Shown here piece after piece: positions 8,734-17,438 of a DNA stretch of 64,000 bases. Each line of letters begins with the position of its first letter. Positions within the stretch are counted from its first letter, which is position 1. The notes under the pieces are model-generated. The model was not told where the DNA came from, ran no database searches, and was given only the letters and a program-made list of their open reading frames with translations. The translations under genes were made by a program, and so were the position numbers. The DNA lies in NCBI GenBank assembly GCA_050694175.1, contig JBOGXA010000013.1, positions 1 through 64,000 on the forward strand, written 5' to 3'. Origin of the DNA: JBOGXA01 sp050694175 (GTDB lineage Bacteria; Actinomycetota; CADDZG01; WHSQ01).

Positions 8734-8988
8734 TCAGTCCGGACCGGAGCTCGAGGGGCTGGGGGCCGGGCGCCGCTCGCTGCCGCCGATCACCTTGTCT
8801 CCAAAAACGATTGTGACTTCCTTCTCGTCACTGGTGCCCGTAACCGGCTCGAGCCCGGCCTCCTCCGGCGTTTCGGCCACGCTCTTGTCCACGTATCCCT
8901 CCAGGCGGCTCATCAAGAACAGCAGGCCCATGATGAAGAAAGGCCACAATATGAGCACAACGAGCAGGAACACGCGATAAGGGGTCAT
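8734..8988 (-). CDS. Small single-pass membrane protein, unknown function
   Basis: The protein has 84 aa. Residues 4–28 form one strongly hydrophobic helix ('FLLVVLILWPFFIMGLLFLM'), followed by an acidic then Pro/Ser-rich tail. No family was recognised. It is tail-to-tail with ridA (2 nt apart), and its ATG overlaps the ATG of the divergent M20 peptidase gene in the tetranucleotide CATG at 8986–8989. At least one of the two mRNAs must therefore be leaderless or use a downstream start. A membrane anchor or assembly factor is possible, but there is no functional evidence. Confidence 0.65.
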   Translation of the reverse strand: MTPYRVFLLVVLILWPFFIMGLLFLMSRLEGYVDKSVAETPEEAGLEPVTGTSDEKEVTIVFGDKVIGGSERRPAPSPSSSGPD

Positions 8989-10204
8989 GCCTGAAGTGTC
9001 GCAGACCAGCGCCCCGACCGGTGCGCAATTCGCTTCCCTGGTACGGCCGGACCGGCTGCGGGATCGCCTCGCGGAGCTCGTCGGAGTCGCCTCCGAGAAT
9101 CCGCCGGGAAACGAGTTGAAGGCCGCACTCCTCGTGTCCCGCTACTGCGAGGAGCTGGGCCTGGCGACCGCGGCCCACGAGTGCGAGCCCGACCGACCGA
9201 GCATCGTCGCCCGCTGGGAAGGCGGCGATGGTCCGACGGTCGGCTATTGCTCGCATATCGACGTCGTCCCGGCCGGCGACCACTCACTGTGGGAGGGCGA
9301 CCCGTTCGCCGCCGAGGTCGTCGATGGGCGGATGCACGGGCGGGGGACGGCCGACGCCAAAGGCCCCGTCGCAGCCGCTCTGGAAGCCGTCACGATCCTC
9401 ATGGAAGCGGGCTTCGCCCCGACCGGCACGCTCGAGCTCGAGCTCGTGAGCGACGAGGAGACCATGGGGTTCAAAGGAGCCGGTTATCTCGTCGACCGGG
9501 GAATCATCTCGCCCGATGTGGCGATCGTGGGGGAGCCGACTTCGCTGCGCGTCGTCCACGCGCAGCGGGGCGCGACGTGGTGGCGGATAGCGACGCACGG
9601 TGTTGCCGGCCACGGCTCGGCCCCCGAGCGCGGGGTCAACGCGGTCCGTCACATGGCCGAGCTCGTGCTCAGGCTCGAAGAAACGGTTCCCGATCTGTCC
9701 CATCGCGTCCTCGGAGGGCCCAGCATCAATGTGGGAACGATCCAGGGCGGGGCGAAAGTGAACATCGTTCCCGCGTCTTGCGTGATCGAAGTCGATCGGC
9801 GCACGATCCCCGATGAGACCGCCGACGACGTGCGCGACCAGATCGAGCGGGCCATCGGGCTTGCAAGGAAGCGCTTCCCGGACATTCGGGCCGACGTGGA
9901 ACTGTCCTTCTTCAGCCGTCCTTTCGAAGTCGCTACGGATGCGCCGCTGGTCACCACCGTCGCGGGCGCGGTCGGCGAGGTCACAGGACGCGACGCCGAG
10001 CTGATCGGCTTTCGCGGTGCATCCGACGCCCGATTCCTGTTCGAAGCGGGAGCCGACGTCGTCGTATGCGGACCCGGCGACATCACACTCGCTCACACCG
10101 CGCGTGAGTCCATAGACCTGGACGAGCTTCAGAGAGCCGCCGTCGTCTACGCGCTCGCTTTTGCACGCTTGCTGTCACCGGCAGACACTCCGCAGCTCCC
10201 ATGA
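8987..10204 (+). CDS. M20 family metallopeptidase / deacylase (ArgE/DapE/ACY1-like)
   Basis: The 405-aa protein shows the two-zinc M20 residues: His-x-Asp in 'CSHIDVVP', the bridging Asp in 'GTADAKGP', the catalytic Glu-Glu in 'VSDEETMG', 'VGEPT', the dimerisation-domain 'GVAGHGSAPERG' and a C-terminal His in 'LAHTARESI'. The family hydrolyses N-acyl amino acids or dipeptides, and the substrate cannot be assigned. The ATG at 8987 lacks a ribosome site. A GTG three codons later has AAGGGG at good distance and could be the real start. The stop overlaps trpD by 4 nt (ATGA), opening a row of five coupled genes. Confidence 0.88.
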   Translation: MPEVSQTSAPTGAQFASLVRPDRLRDRLAELVGVASENPPGNELKAALLVSRYCEELGLATAAHECEPDRPSIVARWEGGDGPTVGYCSHIDVVPAGDHSLWEGDPFAAEVVDGRMHGRGTADAKGPVAAALEAVTILMEAGFAPTGTLELELVSDEETMGFKGAGYLVDRGIISPDVAIVGEPTSLRVVHAQRGATWWRIATHGVAGHGSAPERGVNAVRHMAELVLRLEETVPDLSHRVLGGPSINVGTIQGGAKVNIVPASCVIEVDRRTIPDETADDVRDQIERAIGLARKRFPDIRADVELSFFSRPFEVATDAPLVTTVAGAVGEVTGRDAELIGFRGASDARFLFEAGADVVVCGPGDITLAHTARESIDLDELQRAAVVYALAFARLLSPADTPQLP

Positions 10205-11226
10205 CCGCGGAACTCTCCTGGTCGCACGTCCTCCACAAGCTCTTGTCGGGCGACTCCCTTACCGAGGCGGAGGCATCCGCCGTGATGGGCGAGATCATGG
10301 AGGGCGCGGCGACTCCGGCTCAGATCGCGGGATTCGTCGTCGCCCTGCGCGCGAAGGGCGAAACCGCTGAAGAGATCACCGGGCTGGTCACGACCATGCG
10401 TTCGTATGCACAGAGAGTGAACGTGGCCGGAGCGGTGCTCGACACGTGTGGAACGGGCGGGGACCGGTCGGGGACATTCAATGTGTCGACGGCCGCGGCC
10501 CTGGTATGCGCCGGCGCCGGAGCCACCGTCGCCAAACACGGGAATCGCGCGGCCTCATCCCGGTGCGGGTCTGCAGATGTGCTCGAGGAGTTGGGGGTTC
10601 GTATCGACCTGCCCCCGGCGGGCGTGGAGGCGTGCGTCGCAGCGGCACGCATCGGCTTCTGCTTTGCGCCGCTCTTCCATCCCGCCATGCGGCACGCGGT
10701 CGGGCCGCGCCGGGAACTCGGAGTCGCCACGGTCTTCAACTTCCTCGGCCCCCTGACGAACCCGGCCGGCGCGACGCGCCAGGCGCTCGGGGTATCCGAC
10801 CGTCGCATGGTCGATCTGATGGTCGCCGCACTCGAGCGCCTCGGCTCGGAGCACGTGATCGCCTTCCACGGACACGGCGGCCTCGACGAGCTGGCCCTGT
10901 CCGGCCCCTCCGAGGTCGTCGAGTTGCGCGCGGGCGAGGTCAGCCGCTACAGAATCGACCCGACCGAGGTAGGGCTCGCGTCCGCGCCGGCCGGTGCGGT
11001 CGCCGGCGGGACGGCGGCCGATAACGCCGCGATGATCCGGGCGGTTCTGTCCGGTGAGGGTGGTCCCCGCCGCGACATCGTTGCGCTCAATGCCGCCGCC
11101 GGACTCGTTGCCGCCGGCATCGCAGCGGGCATCGGTGAGGGCGTGGAGCGCGCTGCGGAAGCGATCGACTCCGGACGTGCGGGGGCCGCGCTCGACACTC
11201 TGATCGAGACCTCGCAGGCCGTATGA
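10201..11226 (+). CDS. trpD: Anthranilate phosphoribosyltransferase
   Basis: This enzyme transfers phosphoribose from PRPP to anthranilate, the second step of tryptophan synthesis from chorismate. The 341 aa match the family length. The PRPP-binding loop 'DTCGTGGDRSGTFNVST', the 'AKHGNRAASSRCGSADVLEELG' segment carrying anthranilate and magnesium contacts, and 'ATVFNFLGPLTNPA' are all intact. It starts inside the stop of the M20 gene and ends inside the start of the zinc-ribbon gene. No other trp gene is in the window, so it sits apart from any trp operon. Confidence 0.95.
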   Translation: MTAELSWSHVLHKLLSGDSLTEAEASAVMGEIMEGAATPAQIAGFVVALRAKGETAEEITGLVTTMRSYAQRVNVAGAVLDTCGTGGDRSGTFNVSTAAALVCAGAGATVAKHGNRAASSRCGSADVLEELGVRIDLPPAGVEACVAAARIGFCFAPLFHPAMRHAVGPRRELGVATVFNFLGPLTNPAGATRQALGVSDRRMVDLMVAALERLGSEHVIAFHGHGGLDELALSGPSEVVELRAGEVSRYRIDPTEVGLASAPAGAVAGGTAADNAAMIRAVLSGEGGPRRDIVALNAAAGLVAAGIAAGIGEGVERAAEAIDSGRAGAALDTLIETSQAV

Positions 11227-11441
11227 CCGCTTACCGTTGTGATGCGTGCGGTAACAAGACGCGTTTCGACGTCTACGAACGCAAGCGAGTGCGCGCGTAC
11301 CATCACTTCTCACTGGGAGGCGAGCTCACCGTGGAGGAGGAGGAAGTTCTCGAATCCGCGGTCGAGCGGGTCGTGTGCAGATGGTGTGGATCGCCGAACG
11401 CGATCATTGCAACCGGTGACGCGCGGGAGGGCAGCTCGTGA
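11223..11441 (+). CDS. Small zinc-ribbon protein
   Basis: This 72-aa protein has two CxxC knuckles, 'YRCDACGNKTRF' at the N-terminus and 'VVCRWCGSPNAI' near the C-terminus. They are separated by a helical 'LTVEEEEVLESAVERV' stretch, as in a single split zinc ribbon. It resembles the short zinc-ribbon proteins often annotated only as hypothetical in actinomycetes. It overlaps trpD upstream and the CoA-transferase downstream by 4 nt each, so it is expressed with them. Possible roles are a nucleic-acid- or protein-binding accessory factor, and nothing in the sequence decides this. Confidence 0.75.
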   Translation: MTAYRCDACGNKTRFDVYERKRVRAYHHFSLGGELTVEEEEVLESAVERVVCRWCGSPNAIIATGDAREGSS

Positions 11442-12604
11442 GGCGGGCTCTCGAGGACGTGCGTGTCCTCGATCTGACGCGCCTTCTGCCCGGCGGCTAT
11501 GCCACATTGTTGCTCGCGGATATGGGGGCCGACGTCGTCAAGGTCGAGGAGCCCGGGCGCGGCGACTACATCAGGTTCACTCCTCCGATCATCGAATCCG
11601 TTTCCAGCGCGCATATCGCCCTCAATCGCAACAAGCGATCGATCACGCTCAATCTAAAGAGCGAGGAAGGTCGTGATCTATTGCTGCGGCTCGCCGAGCG
11701 CTTCGACGTGCTCGTGGAGAGCTTCCGTCCGGGTGTGATGGACAGAATGGGAGTCGGCTACCGGGCGGTGTCCGACCGCAATGAACGCCTCATCTATTGC
11801 GCGATAACGGGATACGGACAGGAGGGACCGCGCGCGCAAGAGGCCGGCCACGACCTCAACTACATCGGCTACGGAGGCGTCCTCGGCATCACCGGCACAC
11901 GAGACGGCCCTCCGGTGATCCCCGGGGTTCAGATCGGCGATCTCGCGGCGGGCGCTATGAGCGCGGCGATAACGATACTCGCGGCTCTCCACCGGAGGGA
12001 CGGCACCGGTCGGGGGGAGTTCTGCGACGTGGCGATGCTAGACGGCATCGTGTCGTGGCTGTCGATCCATGCCGCCGCACACTTCGCAACCAAGGAGATC
12101 CCGGCCCCGGATGCGATGCCGCTGAACGGCGGCTACCCCTGCTACCGCGTGTACCCCGCGGCCGACGGCCATGTGACGGTGGCGGCACTCGAGCCCCAGT
12201 TCTGGTCCGAGCTGTGCGACGCTCTCGGACGACCCGATCTTGGTGAGGACGCCTTCGCCGCAGGCGAGCGCCGGGCACACGTGATCGCCGAGCTCGAGTC
12301 GATCTTTCGGACCCGCACGCGGAGTGAGTGGATCGGGTTCTTCGCCGGTCGCGACGTGTGCGTCGGGCCGGTGCTGGACTTCGAGGAGACGTTTGCCGAC
12401 GAGCAAGTGCAGGCGCGCGGGGTGGTCGTGGCAGATGAGGTACCGGGAATTGGTGCGTGGCCACATGTGGCCACGCCGCACGCCCGGGGCGACGCCGTTC
12501 ACCGGCCCCCGCCGGCGCTCGGCGAGCACACCCGCGAGATCCTGGGCGAACTGGGGATACGCGACGCCGCGCTCGCCGCGCTGCGCACCTCCGGCGCGAT
12601 CTAA
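11438..12604 (+). CDS. CaiB/BaiF (class III) CoA-transferase family, alpha-methylacyl-CoA racemase-like
   Basis: The 388-aa protein starts at a GTG inside the preceding stop. N-terminal 'VRVLDLTRLLPGGYATLLLADMGADVVKVEEPGRGDY' is the class III signature. The segment 'GHDLNYIGYGGVLG' followed by 'QIGDLAAGAMSAA' aligns with the catalytic His and Asp of alpha-methylacyl-CoA racemase (His126/Asp156 in the mycobacterial enzyme), and the transferase-type Asp context is absent. It therefore probably epimerises 2-methylacyl-CoAs in fatty-acid or branched-chain degradation. Transferase activity is the alternative. The stop shares one base with the ATG of the next gene. Confidence 0.87.
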   Translation: MRRALEDVRVLDLTRLLPGGYATLLLADMGADVVKVEEPGRGDYIRFTPPIIESVSSAHIALNRNKRSITLNLKSEEGRDLLLRLAERFDVLVESFRPGVMDRMGVGYRAVSDRNERLIYCAITGYGQEGPRAQEAGHDLNYIGYGGVLGITGTRDGPPVIPGVQIGDLAAGAMSAAITILAALHRRDGTGRGEFCDVAMLDGIVSWLSIHAAAHFATKEIPAPDAMPLNGGYPCYRVYPAADGHVTVAALEPQFWSELCDALGRPDLGEDAFAAGERRAHVIAELESIFRTRTRSEWIGFFAGRDVCVGPVLDFEETFADEQVQARGVVVADEVPGIGAWPHVATPHARGDAVHRPPPALGEHTREILGELGIRDAALAALRTSGAI

Positions 12605-13803
12605 TGGACGCTCTTCCGGCGGATGCTGCGACCGGAATCGTGCGCGGGTTGGGCCTCTATCTCCGGAGTGCTCCGGTCGCGGAGATCCCCAAAGAGCTGC
12701 GGCGCTTCCGAGGTTTTCGGCCCGCGACCCTGGGGCAGCATCGGGACCGGCTGCTCGCCGCGCTCGACGACCCCGAACTCCGGGCGGCGATTCTCGAGTG
12801 GCTCGACGGCGACCGTCCCAAGCTGCCTCACACGGAGGCAAGCAACCTGCGTCTTGCCGTCGAGCGGCCGGAGGGGTGGCGCGAGCAGCTCACCGCCGCG
12901 AGTCCGCGCAGGAAGGCATCGACTTCGAACAAGGCTGCGCTCGAAAGGGAGCGTGAAAGGGCGCGCGCCGCTCGCGAGGAATTGAAGCGAGCGCGGAGCC
13001 GCGCGCGTACTGAGATTCAGGCGGCCGAAGAGCACATTGCCGGCCTCGCTGCCGAGGCCGCGCGCGGGACCGCGGCTCTCTCGGACGCGAAGGAAGCCGC
13101 GCGCGTCGCGCAAAGATCCGCCGAGTTGGCACGCGCGGAACTGGGCCGCGAACGGAGAAGATCCCGCCGCGAGATCACCAGGGCGCGGGCGGAGCGTGAC
13201 GAACACAAGGCGGACGCGCGCGGGGCCCGCCGCGATCTCACCACGGCAACGCGAGAGCTCGATCGCTTGCGACGGCGCATCGAGCAGCTCGAGCGATCCG
13301 GCGCGGGGCGACGGGTCGAGCCCAGACCCCGAGCCAAGCCGGCACCCAGGAAACGTCGCCCCCTCCCCGTCCCCCCAGGACGACTTCCCGACGATCCCCA
13401 GACGCTGGACGAGTGGCTTGTCGGCCGAGGGGTGCATCTCGTGGTCGACGGCTACAACGCCGCTCGCGTCGAGGGTGCGTTCGGGGAGCTCGATCTCGCC
13501 GGCCAGCGCGAGCGGCTCGTCCAGGAGGTCACCGGGCTCGCCACGCGCCGGGCGGCGCCTGCGACCGTCGTGTTTGACGGAGCCGAGGTAGGTCCGGGTG
13601 CGAAGCGACGGCGGAGGGGCCCGGTCGCCGTCGAGTACTCGAAGCCACCCGAGACGGCCGACGACCACATCGTGGCTCTACTCGAACGTCTGCCTCCAGA
13701 ACCCGTGATCCTCGTCACGAACGACCGCGAACTGCAGGCGCGCGCCGCCGAACGGGGAGCGACGATCGCCACATCGGACCAGCTGATAGGGCTCATTCGG
13801 TAA
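12604..13803 (+). CDS. NYN/YacP-domain predicted endoribonuclease with central coiled coil
   Basis: The ATG at 12604 overlaps the preceding TAA. The frame extends upstream only within the CoA-transferase. The 399-aa protein has three parts: an N-terminal helical region, an Arg/Glu/Ala-rich coiled coil (about 95–225), and a C-terminal YacP-like NYN domain beginning 'VHLVVDGYNAARV', with later acidic positions in 'TVVFDGAE', 'TADDHIVALLE' and 'VILVTNDRELQARA'. These PIN-like Asp residues chelate a metal in Rae1-type ribosome-associated nucleases. The coiled coil could provide dimerisation or ribosome contact. This is the last gene of the coupled M20–trpD row. Confidence 0.83.
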   Translation: MDALPADAATGIVRGLGLYLRSAPVAEIPKELRRFRGFRPATLGQHRDRLLAALDDPELRAAILEWLDGDRPKLPHTEASNLRLAVERPEGWREQLTAASPRRKASTSNKAALERERERARAAREELKRARSRARTEIQAAEEHIAGLAAEAARGTAALSDAKEAARVAQRSAELARAELGRERRRSRREITRARAERDEHKADARGARRDLTTATRELDRLRRRIEQLERSGAGRRVEPRPRAKPAPRKRRPLPVPPGRLPDDPQTLDEWLVGRGVHLVVDGYNAARVEGAFGELDLAGQRERLVQEVTGLATRRAAPATVVFDGAEVGPGAKRRRRGPVAVEYSKPPETADDHIVALLERLPPEPVILVTNDRELQARAAERGATIATSDQLIGLIR

Positions 13804-13914
13804 TCGCCGCAAGTCGACCGCGGCGTGCTCGGAAAGCGTTTCATTTCTGTCGTAACCCCCCGCTAGGTTGGTCACGCCGGTCTCGGAGAGGCCGCCGAAT
13901 GCGAGGAGGAACAG

Positions 13915-14139
13915 ATGAAGATCGACTGCACCCGCTGCGAGATGTATCGCTCCGAGCACTGTGAGGACTGCCTCGTCACCGCCCTGTTGCATCCCCTTCG
14001 GGACGATGTCGAGATCGAAGACGACCTCGATTCGCCGCTGCAGGCGCTGTCGGGGGCCGGGCTCGTCCCGGTGCTCAAATTCCGGCCGCGGGCGCCGTCC
14101 CCGCCTCCGCCCGAGGTCGGGGAGGCGACCACGGGCTAA
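13915..14139 (+). CDS. Small Cys-rich conserved hypothetical protein
   Basis: The protein has 74 aa. The N-terminus 'MKIDCTRCEMYRSEHCEDCLVTALL' carries four Cys in a CxxC…CxxC arrangement that could bind one zinc ion. The C-terminus is Pro-rich and probably disordered. A strong ribosome site (GAGGAGG, 7 nt before ATG) and codon use like the neighbours support expression. The 111-nt gap upstream gives it its own promoter region. I do not recognise a functional family. Confidence 0.72.
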   Translation: MKIDCTRCEMYRSEHCEDCLVTALLHPLRDDVEIEDDLDSPLQALSGAGLVPVLKFRPRAPSPPPPEVGEATTG

Positions 14140-14180
14140 GGGCCGGCGGCCTTGCGAGCCCGCTCCCGTATTGTGACCCC

Positions 14181-15425
14181 ATGACCGCCGCCCGCGCCGT
14201 TCTGCTCGTCGCGGCCGTGTCGCTGGCCGCCGCCGGGGTCGTGGGCCTCGTCGCGCGGGTGCCCTCCGGTACGAGGACAGAGGTTGTCCGGGGTCCGACG
14301 GACCCCGACCTCGGTGCCCGCTTCACCGGCGCCGAGATCGCGCGCCACGGCGCCTTCCGGGAGGTCGGGTCCGCGTCCTTCGCACTGTTCCTCGTCATCG
14401 AGATCACGACGCTCGTCGTGCTGGCTCGGGGCGCGATGGGCGGGATCGTGGCCGCCGCGGACAGGGTCCCGGGCGGATGGATCACAACTGCGGTGGCGAT
14501 TGGAGGAGCAGCTGCCGTGATCGTGGCCGTGGCGGCCGCTCCGCTCGCGGTGGTGGGCTATGGCGTCCATCGCCAGTGGGGTCTGTCGACGCAGGGCATT
14601 GCGGGGTGGACCGGCGATTATCTGCGGGCGACGGGTGTCTCCGTGGTCGTCGCGGCCGTGTCGGCGCTCGCGTTCTTCGGCATTGTGCGGTGGCAGCCGC
14701 GCGCCTGGTGGGTGATCGGGTGGGCCGCCTTCAGCCTCCTCTCGCTGTTGTTCGTCTTTCTGTGGCCGCTCGCGGTCGCCCCCCTCTTTAACCGGTTCGA
14801 ATCGCTGCCTCCAGGACCCGTGAGGCAGGAGGCCTTCGCTCTCGCGGAGCGGGCGGGGGTGACGATCGACGACGTGCTTGTAGCCGACGCGAGCAGACGG
14901 AGCACGGTTGAGAACGCGTACGTGGCCGGGATCGGTTCGAGCAAGAGGCTCGTCGTCTACGACACCCTGCTGGAGGCCGGCGACACTGATGAAACGGCGT
15001 TCGTGATCGCCCACGAGCTCGGCCATCGATCCGAGAACCACGTCCTGAAGGGCACGCTCGCCGGAATCCTCGGAATTGCGGTCGGGTTCGCGATCCTGGC
15101 GTGGCTGGCGGGTCGCGGCGCGCCCTGGGGCTGGGCGGGGGCCACGGGGATCGCCGACTTCCGCGCCCTTCCGGTTGTGCTGCTGTTTGCGCTGATAGTC
15201 AGAACCGCCGCCCTTCCGGTGGAGAACTATCTGTCGCGCCGCTTCGAGGCCCGGGCCGATGAAATCGCCCTGGAATTGACCGGCGACTCCGCGACCGCGG
15301 TCAGAACCTTCCGACGGCTCGCCTACACGAACATTGCGGACCTGAGGCCCCCGTCGATGGCGGTCGGGCTCCTGTTCTCTCATCCCCCCGTGCGCGACCG
15401 GATCGAAGCCGTGGGTCGCCGATGA
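14181..15425 (+). CDS. M48 family zinc metalloprotease, Ste24/CAAX-protease-like, membrane
   Basis: The 414-aa integral membrane protein has an N-terminal helix, further segments around 65–90, 110–135, 150–175 and 180–205, and a pair near 295–350. The zinc motif HExxH occurs as 'IAHELGHRSENH', and the third ligand Glu lies in 'RRFEARADEIAL', the M48A arrangement. Such proteases process membrane or misfolded substrates. Bacteria lack the prenylated CAAX proteins, so 'CAAX' refers to the fold only. TATTGT at 14169–14174 lies 6 nt before the ATG, consistent with a leaderless transcript. Confidence 0.88.
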   Translation: MTAARAVLLVAAVSLAAAGVVGLVARVPSGTRTEVVRGPTDPDLGARFTGAEIARHGAFREVGSASFALFLVIEITTLVVLARGAMGGIVAAADRVPGGWITTAVAIGGAAAVIVAVAAAPLAVVGYGVHRQWGLSTQGIAGWTGDYLRATGVSVVVAAVSALAFFGIVRWQPRAWWVIGWAAFSLLSLLFVFLWPLAVAPLFNRFESLPPGPVRQEAFALAERAGVTIDDVLVADASRRSTVENAYVAGIGSSKRLVVYDTLLEAGDTDETAFVIAHELGHRSENHVLKGTLAGILGIAVGFAILAWLAGRGAPWGWAGATGIADFRALPVVLLFALIVRTAALPVENYLSRRFEARADEIALELTGDSATAVRTFRRLAYTNIADLRPPSMAVGLLFSHPPVRDRIEAVGRR

Positions 15426-15510
15426 AGGTAGGCGATCCTGAAACGCCAACTAGACTCAATGTGGACGGACGCAACCGAACAACACGAATCGTCCCGACAA
15501 GGGGGGAGAG

Positions 15511-17379
15511 ATGAGTGCTCAAACGATCATCGCCCGCTTTTTGGAGCGCGTAGAGGCCAATCCTGAGGGTGTGGCGCTGCGCTCCAAGACTGGTGGCCGC
15601 TGGCTCGACATCACCTGGCGCGGCTACGGCGAGACGGTGAGGCGCGCGGGCAAGGGCCTCATTGCGATCGGACTGGAGGACGGCGACAAGATGAGCCTTC
15701 TGTCGTCAAACCGACCGGAGTGGCACTTCGCCGACATCGCCTGCATGAGCGTCGGAGGTGTGACCGCGCCGATCTACACCACGAACTCTCCCGAGCAAGT
15801 GGCTTACATCGTGGGTCACTCCGACTCGAAGATCGCGTGCGTCGAGAACCCCGAGCAGCTCCAGAAACTGCTGAAGATGAGATCCGAGCTTCCCGATCTC
15901 GAGAAGGTGATCGTCTTCGAGGGATACATGGGTGACGCGGACGGCGACTTCGTGGTGACATGGGAAGACCTGCTCGGGGCGGGGGACTCTATTGACGATG
16001 CGCGCTACGACGAGCGCGTCGGCGACGTCTCTCCCGAGAAGCTCGCGACGTTCGTGTACACCTCGGGCACGACCGGGCCCCCGAAAGCCGTCATGTTGAC
16101 TCACGGGAACATCTGGTGGACGGCCACCCACTCGGAGCAGCAGATCCCCATTGCCCACGGCGATGGACGCTGCCTTTCGTACCTTCCGCTTTCTCACATC
16201 GCCGAGCGGATGGTGTCCCATCTCCTTCAGATCTATTACGGGACCCAGACTTGGTTTGCCACCTCGATCGATACGCTCCTCACGGATCTTCAGGAGTGCA
16301 AGCCAAGTTACTTCTTCGGCGTCCCGCGCGTGTGGGAGAAGTTCTACGCCGGCATCCAAGCCAAGATGGCGGCCGCCGATCCCGACGATCGAAAGACCAA
16401 GCTTGCAAAAAAGGCAATCGAGCTCGGTGCACAGATAACGCAGGCCGAGCAAGAGGCGGTCGGGCGTGGGAAGAAGATGGCCGAGGCGGAGGTGCCGATC
16501 TCCGTGCGCCTTCAGCATCTCGCGCTCGACAAGTTGGTGCTGCACAAGATCCGAGCGGCGTTGGGACTGGAGCGCTGCGACCTGGCGCTGTCGGCCGCGG
16601 CCCCCATCAATCCCGATCTGATTCGGTTCTTTCACGCGCTCGGAGTCAAGATCGCGGAGGGCTACGGACAGTCCGAAGACAATGGTCCGACGACGTGGAA
16701 TCCACCCGACGCGGTAAAGATCGGGACGGTTGGAACCGCACTTCCTGGAATCGAGCTCAAGATCGCGGACGACGGCGAGATCCTCGCGCGGGGCGGCAAC
16801 GTGAGCCCCGGCTACTACAAGAACGGAGAGGCGACTGCCGAGCTGATCGACTCCGAGGGGTGGATGCACACGGGAGACATCGGGGAGCTCGACGAGCACG
16901 GTTACCTGAAAATCACCGATCGCAAGAAGGATCTCATCATCACTGCCGGCGGAAAGAACGTGGCTCCTCAAGAGATCGAGAACCGCATCAAATTCCATCC
17001 CCTCATCTCCCAGGTCGTGGTGATCGGCGACGGCCGACCCTTCTTGACTGCGCTGGTCACGCTCGACGAGGAGAAGGCGGACGCGTGGGCGAAGGAGCAG
17101 GGCATCTCTGGTGATCTCGCCGAGATCGCAGGCAACGATCGGACGCTCAAAGAGATCGAGGGCTCGGTAGACGAGGTCAATGCCCAGCTTGCAAGGGTGG
17201 AGAGCGTCAGGAAATTCAGGGTGCTCGAGCGCGACTTTCTGCAGGAGGAGAACGAGATCACGCCGACGCTCAAAGTTAGGCGCAAGCAGATCGGCGAGAT
17301 CTACGCAGAAGTGATCGAGGGTCTCTACAGCAAGGAGTCCCCGCAGGCCGCGTCGGCACGGGCCCCCGAGCGCAAATAG
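15511..17379 (+). CDS. Long-chain acyl-CoA synthetase (AMP-forming)
   Basis: The 622-aa protein belongs to the FadD15-like group. The adenylate-forming core motifs are the P-loop 'YTSGTTGPPKAVMLTHGN', A5 'GYGQSEDNGP', 'MHTGDIGELDEHGYLKITDRKKD' and the C-terminal catalytic Lys region 'TPTLKVRRKQI'. It activates fatty acids with ATP and CoA. The ATG follows AAGGGGGGAGAG. In streptomycetes a paralogue lies near the phosphoesterase/SRPBCC/ArsA/glk block, as here a few genes away. Chain-length preference cannot be read. Confidence 0.92.
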   Translation: MSAQTIIARFLERVEANPEGVALRSKTGGRWLDITWRGYGETVRRAGKGLIAIGLEDGDKMSLLSSNRPEWHFADIACMSVGGVTAPIYTTNSPEQVAYIVGHSDSKIACVENPEQLQKLLKMRSELPDLEKVIVFEGYMGDADGDFVVTWEDLLGAGDSIDDARYDERVGDVSPEKLATFVYTSGTTGPPKAVMLTHGNIWWTATHSEQQIPIAHGDGRCLSYLPLSHIAERMVSHLLQIYYGTQTWFATSIDTLLTDLQECKPSYFFGVPRVWEKFYAGIQAKMAAADPDDRKTKLAKKAIELGAQITQAEQEAVGRGKKMAEAEVPISVRLQHLALDKLVLHKIRAALGLERCDLALSAAAPINPDLIRFFHALGVKIAEGYGQSEDNGPTTWNPPDAVKIGTVGTALPGIELKIADDGEILARGGNVSPGYYKNGEATAELIDSEGWMHTGDIGELDEHGYLKITDRKKDLIITAGGKNVAPQEIENRIKFHPLISQVVVIGDGRPFLTALVTLDEEKADAWAKEQGISGDLAEIAGNDRTLKEIEGSVDEVNAQLARVESVRKFRVLERDFLQEENEITPTLKVRRKQIGEIYAEVIEGLYSKESPQAASARAPERK

Positions 17380-17438
17380 AGGGTTGCCGGCAGGCTAGAA
17401 TCGCTTCGAACTGCGGCTACCTACCAGAGGAGGCGACA

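Noticed and set aside
14136..15449. 437-codon minus-strand frame opposite the M48 protease
   Set aside because: Low-complexity Arg/Gly/Pro/His product, mirror of the third-position GC bias of a gene with clear HExxH and membrane helices.
17384..17401. TTGCCG/TAGAAT as a panB promoter
   Set aside because: Spacing between the two hexamers is only 6 nt. TAGAAT alone may be a -10 box but cannot be supported further.
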